Source of the DNA: Crocinitomicaceae bacterium
Lineage (GTDB): Bacteria; Bacteroidota; Bacteroidia; Flavobacteriales_D; Sanyastnellaceae
Direction of reading: 5' to 3'
DNA length: 7,292 nt
Assembly: GCA_020848015.1 (NCBI GenBank)
Contig: JADLBA010000025.1
Span: 1-7,292, forward strand
Positions 1-6,334 of the stretch are shown here, piece after piece. The notes under the pieces are model-generated. The model searched no databases and was not told where the DNA came from. It was given only the letters and a program-made list of their open reading frames with translations. Position numbers and translations under genes: made by a program. How positions within the stretch are numbered: position 1 is the stretch's first letter; every line of letters begins with the position of its first letter.

Positions 1-717
1 AGATACATCTACCGTCTTATCCCTGCCACTTTTAATCAAGGCACCATATTCACTATATATTTCATAGTCAGTAGGAGCACTGAAATCAATGGTCTTTGAT
101 ACTTTGGTAGAAACGATCGAGACGGGCTGGTTCTTGCAGTCTGCTTTTACTTCCGGGCTAAAATGGGCTCCTTTGTGATCAATCTGCATAACACGGAAGA
201 GATTAGAGCCTGCGTGTAAATTCGCATTGAAGCTATATGTGTGTGATTCGGGCTTACCGGTGCCCTGTGCCTCTCCCAATTTTACCCATCGGTTCCATTT
301 GTATTGTTCAATAATATAAGGAATGGAGGCACTTTCTTTTTTTGTTGTCCATGTGAGCAATCCTTCGGGAGAAAGCGTAATAGAACTGACTTCAAAAGTA
401 CTGTTCGGATAAATGACTTCGGGGTTGATGATCTTTACCGGACAACTTTCCTTACAGCGAAAAACAATCTCCAATGGCTGACCGGTCTTGAGTCCCCAAG
501 CTCCGAGATCCACCGCAAATGCAGGGGAATTAACTTCATCAGCACTGACTTGACCGTTTACCAGTACCTCGAAAATGCAAAACCCCACTCCACTGGAAGA
601 AGGAGGATTTTTCACATACAGATCTTTTCCCTGATACACACCGGAAATTACCACCACCTCAGCTAACAGAGGTAGTCCGGCAAAAATGAGTATCAATACT
701 GCAATAAACGATTTCAT
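1..717 (-). CDS. Secreted protein with fibronectin-like region and probable type IX sorting domain (partial, C-terminus cut)
   Basis: The frame is open from an ATG at 717 to the window edge, giving 239 residues without a stop. Residues 1-19 (MKSFIAVLILIFAGLPLLA) form a signal peptide with likely cleavage before EVV. Residues 20-110 form a beta-rich domain containing GVYQGKDLYVKNP. Residues 112-195 look like a fibronectin type III-like sandwich (LLTWTTKKES, YIIEQYKWNRWVKLGE, NLFRVMQID). From about 200 the pattern TIDFSAPTDYEIYSEYGALI resembles the beginning of C-terminal sorting domains used by the type IX secretion system in Bacteroidota, so export through the outer membrane is inferred. The end of that domain lies outside the window. 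The family resembles conserved secreted proteins of Cytophagales without known function; no enzymatic motif is visible. I see no convincing promoter in the 130 bases upstream, so it may be read through from the lipoprotein gene or have a weak promoter of its own. Confidence 0.85.
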   Translation of the reverse strand, partial: MKSFIAVLILIFAGLPLLAEVVVISGVYQGKDLYVKNPPSSSGVGFCIFEVLVNGQVSADEVNSPAFAVDLGAWGLKTGQPLEIVFRCKESCPVKIINPEVIYPNSTFEVSSITLSPEGLLTWTTKKESASIPYIIEQYKWNRWVKLGEAQGTGKPESHTYSFNANLHAGSNLFRVMQIDHKGAHFSPEVKADCKNQPVSIVSTKVSKTIDFSAPTDYEIYSEYGALIKSGRDKTVDVS

Positions 718-847
718 TTGGCTGTATTTTAGAATTCGGTTGTCAATTATCAGACCGCATTCACAAAACCCTTAAAATTGTATAATTAGGTCTTGATCAA
801 TGTATGGCCTAGAGGAGGTGAAAGTAATAAAAAATCGTTTTCAACAA

Positions 848-1366
848 CTAAACGGCAATCGTATGTATGGTCTCCACCGCCTGCTTCATCCGGTTGATCT
901 GTTCCAGGGTGAACTCCCCAATAGCCCATGATTTAATATAATACCATTTGCCACCCGCCTGCAAGATCGCCGAAAAATTGAAGGAATAAGGCTCCCCGGT
1001 AGGCAGTACTTGCTGATAAACTACCATACTTTCTGTTTGCTCGAGAATTTTATTCTCAAAAAGGTTATCACTGCTCAGTTCTTTCAGAACCGCATTCATT
1101 TTTTTTTCTTCCTGGTTAAGAACAATATGAAAGGTGTCACCGATTTTTATATCAAGTTCGCCTGTGGCACTATTGAAAACAATGGCCGCCGGTGCTCCAA
1201 TCATCAGGTCTTTTGGCAGCCCAATGGAAAACCTGAAAGGCCCTTGATCCACGTTAATAAGTGAATCGTTCGGGTTTGTCTGATACATATATGTCGGTTC
1301 CTTCGGTGCATTATGACACGCGGCGAATACGCAAACTGTGAATAAAAATAATACGACTCTCTTCAT
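848..1366 (-). CDS. Lipoprotein of unknown function
   Basis: The protein has 172 residues from an ATG at 1366 to a TAG stop. The N-terminus MKRVVLFLFTVCVFAAC is a lipoprotein signal with the lipobox Cys at position 17, so a membrane-anchored periplasmic or outer-membrane protein is expected. The mature part has an extended start followed by alternating beta strands (GPFRFSIGLPKDLM, GELDIKIGDTFHIVLN, MVVYQQVLPTGEPYSFNFSAIL, KWYYIKSWAIGEF) and a C-terminal helix (LEQINRMKQAVETI). This layout resembles small PsbP/Mog1-like alpha-beta folds, but that is a guess from strand pattern only. I do not recognise a named family or catalytic residues. A 90-base gap with a TAnnTTTG element separates it from the upstream Rieske-like gene, so it probably has its own promoter. 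A run of nine A on the coding strand lies mid-gene (1099-1107). Confidence 0.85.
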   Translation of the reverse strand: MKRVVLFLFTVCVFAACHNAPKEPTYMYQTNPNDSLINVDQGPFRFSIGLPKDLMIGAPAAIVFNSATGELDIKIGDTFHIVLNQEEKKMNAVLKELSSDNLFENKILEQTESMVVYQQVLPTGEPYSFNFSAILQAGGKWYYIKSWAIGEFTLEQINRMKQAVETIHTIAV

Positions 1367-1398
1367 CTCTTGCCATTATTATATCCAGACGACATGGT

Positions 1399-1406
1399 CA
1401 AAGATA
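1399..1406 (-). promoter_or_regulatory. Candidate Bacteroidota promoter -7 element (TATCTTTG)
   Basis: Read on the minus strand, the sequence is TATCTTTG, a full match to the Bacteroidota -7 consensus TAnnTTTG. It lies 32 bases upstream of the ATG of the lipoprotein gene at 1366, which would give a leader of about 25 bases. No clear TTTG -33 box is seen at the usual distance, so the call rests on the -7 match and its position. Confidence 0.45.
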
Positions 1407-1456
1407 ATTGTTACTTTATGAATTTCACCCTCTCACAGTCTAAAAAGAACCATCGC

Positions 1457-1882
1457 TTAGTTCATAATTGTTAGCTGGCCAGTGGTCTCATTAAAAGTAG
1501 TGTCATAAGAAATCAGCGGGTAAGTGGCTGGCCCTTGCGATACGCTCCCGTCGGTAATAATCCATTGAGAACCGGAACAGGGGTCGTTGATAATAATATT
1601 ATCTGAAGCTACTTCTACATAACATCCTCCCTGAATATTATAGGTGCTTCTCGCATCATACGCCATAAACTCGTCGGTGCTTTTTCGATAAATGATCAGA
1701 CGGACATTGCTTCCGGTGTAATAAACCCACCCGGAGGGTACAGATAAATCGAAAAATGCGGGTTCATTAATGTTGATAAGGATGTCAAACGATTGCTGCG
1801 GTAATTGTTCCTGGGTGCGATCACGGCAGGAAACTCCCGACATGGTAATAAGCAGTGCTATATACAGGAGATTTTTCAACAA
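1457..1882 (-). CDS. Rieske-fold lipoprotein lacking the iron-sulfur ligands
   Basis: The protein has 141 residues and starts at one of two tandem TTG codons (1882 or 1879). An in-frame TGA lies just upstream, and the second TTG would give the more typical lipoprotein start MKNLLYIAL. The signal ends at Cys19 with a weak lipobox (GVSC). The body fits small Bacteroidota Rieske-like lipoproteins: an N-terminal strand SFDILININEPAFFDL, then RLIIYRKSTDEFMAYDARST (box I region), DPCSGSQW (box II region, residues 100-107), DGSVSQGPATYPL (111-123) and a final strand. The canonical ligands C-x-H and C-x2-H are replaced: box I reads S79-T-Y81 and box II has D100 and S103. C87 and C102 remain, matching the disulfide cysteines of classic Rieske proteins. 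A 2Fe-2S cluster is therefore unlikely, and the role is unknown. The gene lies 23 bases after tsaB and is probably cotranscribed with it. Confidence 0.8.
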   Translation of the reverse strand: MLKNLLYIALLITMSGVSCRDRTQEQLPQQSFDILININEPAFFDLSVPSGWVYYTGSNVRLIIYRKSTDEFMAYDARSTYNIQGGCYVEVASDNIIINDPCSGSQWIITDGSVSQGPATYPLISYDTTFNETTGQLTIMN

Positions 1883-1905
1883 ATTTCAATAGATTTCTGG
1901 CTATT

Positions 1906-2592
1906 CTATTTGATTTCTGAAAGAGTGTCTTTTGCCTGCCCGGGCAAAAAATCTTTCATGTAATAGGGTTCAAAGTAAGCGAGGTTTTCAAATCTTTCGA
2001 CGCTATATTTTTTTTCAGCGGGTTCAGCGAGCATTGTTGCTGATGGAAACAGGGATTTTATGCTCACATTTCTCCCTGCGGTCAGTGAAAATGCTTTTGC
2101 TGCTCCGTCTCCGCACAATAGTATCTTTTCATTCGTTTCAAAGCCATTGAAGAAAGATTCGTTGAGCACTGCCGCACGAATTCCTGAAAGTGATCTGCCT
2201 GCACCGTCGAAAAAACCCGCATACACTTCCATTCTCCTCGCATCAATCATTACAACAATCTTGTCAAACCCAGGAAAGCGGCGGGCAATACTTAATGCCA
2301 TTGCATCAATAGTGCCGACACCAATCAGCGGAATATTCCATGAAAAACTGAGACCTTTGGCTGTTGATACCCCGATACGCAAACCCGTATAAGACCCCGG
2401 CCCTTTACTGACTGCCACCGCATCGGGCTTTCTTCCTGACTCTTTCAGCGTACATTCAATAAACCCGTGTAATTCTTCTGCATGGGAGTATTGTTCATCC
2501 ACCCTCTCTTTGGTAAATATCGCACAGCCATTGCTACTCCATGCAACAGAGCAATTTTTTCCTGAAGATTCGATACAAAGAATTTCCGCCAA
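1906..2592 (-). CDS. tsaB: tRNA threonylcarbamoyladenosine biosynthesis protein TsaB
   Basis: The protein has 228 residues, the usual TsaB length. TsaB is the non-catalytic partner of TsaD; with TsaE and TsaC it makes the t6A modification at position 37 of ANN-decoding tRNAs in the cytoplasm. The sequence shows the ASKHA-type opening strand ILCIESSGKNCSVAW (residues 4-18), the helix with SHAEELHGFIE (36-46) and the hallmark SKGPGSYTGLRIG (62-74), followed by STAKGLSF. As usual for TsaB, the HxxxH metal site of TsaD is absent. The start is TTG at 2592, one base after the stop of the adaptor gene. A TGA lies upstream in this frame with no ATG or GTG after it, so TTG is the only start that keeps the conserved N-terminal strand. 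The close spacing suggests translational coupling to the efflux adaptor, which has no evident functional link to tRNA modification. Confidence 0.95.
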   Translation of the reverse strand: MAEILCIESSGKNCSVAWSSNGCAIFTKERVDEQYSHAEELHGFIECTLKESGRKPDAVAVSKGPGSYTGLRIGVSTAKGLSFSWNIPLIGVGTIDAMALSIARRFPGFDKIVVMIDARRMEVYAGFFDGAGRSLSGIRAAVLNESFFNGFETNEKILLCGDGAAKAFSLTAGRNVSIKSLFPSATMLAEPAEKKYSVERFENLAYFEPYYMKDFLPGQAKDTLSEIK

Positions 2593-2593
2593 A

Positions 2594-3958
2594 TTATTTT
2601 TCTTTAGCTGGTTGACTCATCCCTTTTCCTTCCATAATCTTTACCTTATCTCCGCTGCTCAGTTTGCGAGACACCTCTTCATAGGGGCCTGTTATTACTT
2701 TCTCCCCCTCGTTCAAACCTTTCTTTATATAGATGAAACGGTCGTCCTGAATACCTGTTTCCACTACTCTTATTTCCGCTTTTCCAGTGGTCTCGTTAAT
2801 AACAAAGACAACTGTGTATGGTTCCTTGTGCTCCGTTTCCGAATCATCAACCATCTCCCCATTATTATTCATCATCCTCTCTGTAAAAGATTTAGACGAG
2901 GTATCAGAACGTGATGCCACTGACTTGATTGGTACTGACAAAACATTATTCGCACGATTTGTCATTATCTCCACTGTTGCACTCATGCCCGGTCTGAAAG
3001 GGGAAAAATCTGCAGTTTTTCCTTCACACAGTTGCTGGTATGATTCACGGAGAATTCGAACCTTAACGGAAAAATTTGTCACCTGATCCATTGTTAATGC
3101 TGTGGAAAGTGCGTTGATTGCGGTATTGCTGATTTCTACTACAACGCCCTTAAATATAATGTCTCTAAACGCATCTACCTCTACGTCTGCAGTATCCCCT
3201 ATATCTACCCTCACAATGTCACTTTCGTTCACCTCCACATTTACCTCCATGAAATTGAATGATGATACTTTCATAATGACATCGCCACTCATCATATTAT
3301 TTCCCAATACTGTTTCGCCGGCTTCTTTTGTCAATGCAGTAACAGTGCCTGCCATTGGCGATAAAATGGTAGTTCTGCGAAGATTGTCGCTTGCCTCATT
3401 GCGCCCGGCCTCTGCACTGGCAATTGCAAATTCAGCGCTGTTAATGCTTTCGTGCGCTGCAGTTACTTCCGCCTTCGCTGTTTCAAAAGCACTGGTTACA
3501 TTGTCCATTTCCACTTGTGAAAGTGCTTTTTCCTCAAAGAGCGATTTTGTTCTTTTATAGGTTTGCTCCTGAAGTTTCATTTGTGCCTCTGCCTGTGCTA
3601 ATCTTGCCTTTGCACTCGATAAATTACTTTTGGCGCTGTTCAGTGTTGCATCCGCTCTGTTAAGTGCTGCATTGTAGAGATCGGGATTAATCCGAACCAG
3701 AAGTTGACCTTTGCTGACCACATCGCCCTCTTTCACTGCTAGGTCAATGATCTGACCTGAAACTTCCGATTGTATTTTAACTTCTGTTTCAGGTTGAATT
3801 TTTCCACTGGCAGAAACAGTCTCTACAATATTTCTTAAAATCACCTTATCCACAGACACCTCCTTGATGTTTCTGTCTTTCCCTAAGATAGCGGCGAGAA
3901 GGCTCCCGGCAATCACCACCGAAAGCAGTATCAGAATGATCTTCCAGGTTTTGCTCAT
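2594..3958 (-). CDS. Efflux transporter periplasmic adaptor subunit (MacA/HlyD-like membrane fusion protein)
   Basis: The protein has 454 residues. A single N-terminal membrane anchor (7-25, ILILLSVVIAGSLLAAI) is followed by the first beta-barrel and lipoyl half (about 36-91, SGKIQPETEVKIQSEVSGQI). A long helical hairpin rich in Ala, Lys and Glu (about 95-195) should contact the TolC channel tip. The second lipoyl half contains ILSPMAGTVTAL (198-209), then come a beta-barrel domain (225-335) and a membrane-proximal domain (336-445). The lack of a lipobox and the long hairpin fit the MacA-type adaptors that serve ABC transporters, though RND partners cannot be excluded. Residues 350-379 form a hydrophilic, acidic, Met/Asn-containing insert in the membrane-proximal domain. 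The ATG at 3958 overlaps the TolC stop (TAATG), which indicates coupled translation of the two pump parts. No inner-membrane permease or ATPase follows; tsaB is next. Confidence 0.93.
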   Translation of the reverse strand: MSKTWKIILILLSVVIAGSLLAAILGKDRNIKEVSVDKVILRNIVETVSASGKIQPETEVKIQSEVSGQIIDLAVKEGDVVSKGQLLVRINPDLYNAALNRADATLNSAKSNLSSAKARLAQAEAQMKLQEQTYKRTKSLFEEKALSQVEMDNVTSAFETAKAEVTAAHESINSAEFAIASAEAGRNEASDNLRRTTILSPMAGTVTALTKEAGETVLGNNMMSGDVIMKVSSFNFMEVNVEVNESDIVRVDIGDTADVEVDAFRDIIFKGVVVEISNTAINALSTALTMDQVTNFSVKVRILRESYQQLCEGKTADFSPFRPGMSATVEIMTNRANNVLSVPIKSVASRSDTSSKSFTERMMNNNGEMVDDSETEHKEPYTVVFVINETTGKAEIRVVETGIQDDRFIYIKKGLNEGEKVITGPYEEVSRKLSSGDKVKIMEGKGMSQPAKEK

Positions 3959-5397
3959 TATTTCAGGCTTATGGGTTTTCCCTGATAAAACTCAAGGATT
4001 TTTAGTTTGAATACATAATCAAATTTGTTGCGGGTGAGTTCTGCCTGGGCGTTGTCAAGCACCCTTCTCGCTTCTCCGTATTCCACAAAGTTAGATACCC
4101 CCTGTTCATAGCGTTTTTCCGTCCAGAAAAATGCTCGTTCTCCCGCCTCTGCACTTGCTTTTGATGCATTATAGCCCGCAAGTGCGGCCAGCGCATCAGC
4201 ATGGGCTCTCCTCACATTTTGCGATAGCCCCTGCCTGGCCTGTTGAAGTTGCAGTTCCGCATCCTGGCGCATGATCTTTGATCGCTGTACATTGGAAGAT
4301 ACGCTGAAACCATTGAAAATTGGAATAGTCAGGTTAAAAAATAGCGACTGGTTGAGGTTATCCTTCAGTTGTGTTGACCAGGATTTGGTGGTGTAATCAT
4401 CCGGAGAATACATCGCTTGCGGGAAGGAAAGCACAATTTGTTCAGACCCGATCACCTGGCCAATAGGATAGCTAAGCGAATCGGGAGAGCCCGACAGCAC
4501 TTTTGCAGCACCCGAGTAACCTGTACCATAGCTATAACTTGCACTGAGTCGTGGTGCCATTGCTCCCCTGGCGATCTGCTCACCGAGCTCTGCACTAACT
4601 AAATTTGTCTGTGCACTTTTTATCTCCGGAAAATTGTTGAGCGCTGCCTGAACCACAGCCTCCGGGTTGTCTATCAGTTGCATTGAATCAACATCTCCGG
4701 TTTCAGGAATAACAATTTCAAATAACTTCATTTGTTCATCGCTGAGTTGAAGAAGCATCATCAGCGAAAGTTTTGCAAGCATCGCATTGTTTTCTGCAGT
4801 AACGTGTGTAGCTTTATCTGCCGCCAGTTGTGAAAGTATCTGATCCAGCGTTCCCTCAGCACTCTGCCCTGCATCAACTAACTTTTTTATACGAACTGCC
4901 TGCCGTTCGGTGTTCTGATAATTGTTTGATGCAATAATTTCAAGTTCACGGGTTTGCAGCAGCAACAAATAAGCGCTGGCAACATTCAGCGCAACATCAT
5001 TTCTTGTCTTTTCATAATTCCATTTATTACTTTCTTCATTGATCAGCGATTGACGGTATGTGTTGATCTGCTGGAATCCACTAAAAAGATTGACACTTGT
5101 AGAAAGTCCGAGGTTGTTACTTCGGACGCGCTGGGCGGCAAATTGATTGGTAAAAGGGTCAATGCGTTGCCCCCAGTTATATCCATGAGTGACCTGCCCA
5201 TTGAGCGATGGCAACAGACCACCCCAGGAAGTTTGTGTGTTAGCTTCCGCTAATTGCACATTCAGTTCACTGCGCCGAATCGCAATATTTTTTTCGTAAG
5301 CATAATGAACGCAACTATCCAATGACCATTTTTCCTGCGCGGTTGAGATTCCTGAACAATAGAGAAATAATAAAACGAGGATTGAAATGTACTTCAT
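3958..5397 (-). CDS. TolC-family outer membrane channel protein
   Basis: The protein has 479 residues, with a signal peptide at 1-20 (MKYISILVLLFLYCSGISTA) and likely cleavage before QEKW. Two outer-membrane efflux protein repeats follow (about 24-220 and 245-470). Each has long amphipathic helices and a beta hairpin ending in related strands: STSVNLFSGF (99-108) and NLTIPIFNGF (355-364). Trimers of such proteins form the outer-membrane pore and periplasmic tunnel of tripartite efflux pumps and type I exporters. In the second repeat the extracellular loop is enlarged (about 297-345, Ser/Asp/Tyr rich), as often seen in Bacteroidota members. The gene overlaps the adaptor by one base, so the two are surely made together. 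A TAATTTTG-class -7 element lies 22 bases upstream of the ATG, making this the likely first gene of the efflux-tsaB operon. The substrate cannot be told from sequence. Confidence 0.94.
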   Translation of the reverse strand: MKYISILVLLFLYCSGISTAQEKWSLDSCVHYAYEKNIAIRRSELNVQLAEANTQTSWGGLLPSLNGQVTHGYNWGQRIDPFTNQFAAQRVRSNNLGLSTSVNLFSGFQQINTYRQSLINEESNKWNYEKTRNDVALNVASAYLLLLQTRELEIIASNNYQNTERQAVRIKKLVDAGQSAEGTLDQILSQLAADKATHVTAENNAMLAKLSLMMLLQLSDEQMKLFEIVIPETGDVDSMQLIDNPEAVVQAALNNFPEIKSAQTNLVSAELGEQIARGAMAPRLSASYSYGTGYSGAAKVLSGSPDSLSYPIGQVIGSEQIVLSFPQAMYSPDDYTTKSWSTQLKDNLNQSLFFNLTIPIFNGFSVSSNVQRSKIMRQDAELQLQQARQGLSQNVRRAHADALAALAGYNASKASAEAGERAFFWTEKRYEQGVSNFVEYGEARRVLDNAQAELTRNKFDYVFKLKILEFYQGKPISLK

Positions 5398-5418
5398 ACT
5401 TCGGCCATATTCTGATTA

Positions 5419-5426
5419 CAAAAATA
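5419..5426 (-). promoter_or_regulatory. Candidate Bacteroidota promoter -7 element (TATTTTTG)
   Basis: On the minus strand the sequence reads TATTTTTG, a match to TAnnTTTG, 21 bases upstream of the TolC-family ATG at 5397. It would give a short leader of roughly 15 bases for the TolC-adaptor-tsaB-Rieske operon. No TTTG -33 box is evident about 20 bases further upstream. The gap to the preceding OmpA gene (126 bases) is long enough for a promoter. Confidence 0.42.
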
Positions 5427-5494
5427 CAGCGCGAAATGAAGTAATGGCAGGGTATTCCTTTCAGTGGAAAAATCTGGGGACAGACGGAAAGCAG

Positions 5495-5511
5495 CTATTG
5501 ACTACCAATAG
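5495..5511 (-). other. Small hairpin downstream of the OmpA-family gene
   Basis: A perfect 6-base inverted repeat with a 5-base loop (CTATTG, loop GTAGT, CAATAG on the minus strand) begins 13 bases after the OmpA-family stop codon. There is no T-run after it in the direction of transcription, so it is not a canonical intrinsic terminator. It could act as a 3' end-stabilising structure or be chance. Confidence 0.3.
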
Positions 5512-5523
5512 AGCAAAAAGTTA

Positions 5524-6258
5524 TCAAAGTCCGATGATCTCGATCTCAATACGCCGGTTTGCTTGGGTTTCCCAATCTGTTTTTGGATCGGGATAGACCA
5601 TTTGTGTATTCCCGGCACCTTTGGTAGCCAAACGTTCGGGCATAATGCCATGTTGTATCAAGTAATCTCTGACAGATTCAGCTCTTTTTTCAGAGCCTTT
5701 TTTATAATAGTTGGCATTCTTTTTTTCACTTGCTGGACCATTCGCATGTCCAATAATCATCAATTTGACGGAGGGATTAATTTTGAGGAATTGTACCAGC
5801 TCCTCAAGAGCAGGAACTGATTTATGATAAACTTCTGTTTCATCTCCCAGAAAGGTAATATCCTGCACATTTGTCTTTAAACCAATGGCCAGAGGTTGCA
5901 GCCGGATGGTTTCCCTGTGTTCTGAAGATTCATCAGGCCAGAATTTATGGGCAAAATACATATAACCTTCTTTCACTGCCGAAACAGTATAAAGGCGGTA
6001 GTTTTTCAGCAACAATGTAGTATCGGAAATATGGGAGAATACAACCGGTTTTCTCGGATTAAGACCTTTTATTATCAGGTCTGCCTCAACCGGTTTATTT
6101 GACTTGGCATCGAGGATTTTCAGCAACATTCTCTGATCCTCTACCTCAGCGTTGTTAGTCGAGTCAACAGCCTTCTCTTGTATAAATTGGGCGAAAGATT
6201 CTGCGGGGCAAAATGACACTGCGAGGCCAATACAACAATAAGCAAGTATTTTTTTCAT
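5524..6258 (-). CDS. OmpA-family cell envelope protein with N-terminal beta domain
   Basis: The protein has 244 residues. The signal peptide ends around residue 23 (PAESFA, then QFIQ). Residues 42-122 form a beta-rich domain (LLKILDAKSNKPVEADLIIKG, YRLYTVSAVKEGYMY) resembling the carboxypeptidase-regulatory-like or Ig-type modules often found before OmpA domains in Bacteroidota. Residues 125-244 are an OmpA C-terminal domain: ITFLGDETEV, LEELVQFLKINPSVKLMIIGH, KRAESVRDYLIQHGI, LATKGAGN and ANRRIEIEI. Such domains anchor the outer membrane to peptidoglycan. The usual GHTD is GHAN here (170-173), so the Asp that contacts diaminopimelate is Asn173, while the partner Arg192 (KRAES) is kept. Four extra residues lie between them compared with the standard spacing. 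There is no 8-strand OmpA barrel, so this is a soluble periplasmic or lattice-bound form. It sits alone between the oxidase-assembly genes and the efflux genes. Confidence 0.92.
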   Translation of the reverse strand: MKKILAYCCIGLAVSFCPAESFAQFIQEKAVDSTNNAEVEDQRMLLKILDAKSNKPVEADLIIKGLNPRKPVVFSHISDTTLLLKNYRLYTVSAVKEGYMYFAHKFWPDESSEHRETIRLQPLAIGLKTNVQDITFLGDETEVYHKSVPALEELVQFLKINPSVKLMIIGHANGPASEKKNANYYKKGSEKRAESVRDYLIQHGIMPERLATKGAGNTQMVYPDPKTDWETQANRRIEIEIIGL

Positions 6259-6274
6259 TGAATCAACTTTTCAT

Positions 6275-6309
6275 TAAAGGTATTTTCCAACGACAACTAT
6301 AGAGCCAAA
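6275..6309 (-). promoter_or_regulatory. Weak candidate promoter for the OmpA-family gene
   Basis: On the minus strand, TTTG (6309-6306) is followed after 23 bases by TACCTTTA (6282-6275), one mismatch from the Bacteroidota -7 consensus TAnnTTTG. The spacing is a little longer than usual. It lies 16 bases upstream of the ATG at 6258. It is offered as the best match in the 76-base gap, not as a firm call. Confidence 0.28.
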
Positions 6310-6334
6310 TCCCTTTCATAAAACTCAAAGTTTA

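Noticed and set aside
304..666. Plus-strand open frame of 120 codons
   Set aside because: It is antisense to the secreted-protein gene, which has a signal peptide and coherent domain pattern; the plus-strand translation has no recognisable features.
793..800. TTGATCAA palindrome as an operator between the lipoprotein and secreted-protein genes
   Set aside because: An 8-base palindrome is expected by chance, there is no second copy, and no regulator gene is nearby.
718..847. Intrinsic terminator after the lipoprotein gene
   Set aside because: There is a T-run (GATTTTTT) soon after the stop but no GC-rich stem before it; only weak AT pairing is visible.
1099..1107. Programmed frameshift at the A9 tract of the lipoprotein gene
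   Set aside because: The zero frame is complete on both sides, and no alternative product or stimulatory structure is visible.
3102..3560. Plus-strand open frame of 152 codons rich in Ser, Thr and Ala
   Set aside because: It is the antisense shadow of the adaptor's coiled-coil and lipoyl regions; its low-complexity make-up reflects the reverse of Ala/Glu/Lys codons.
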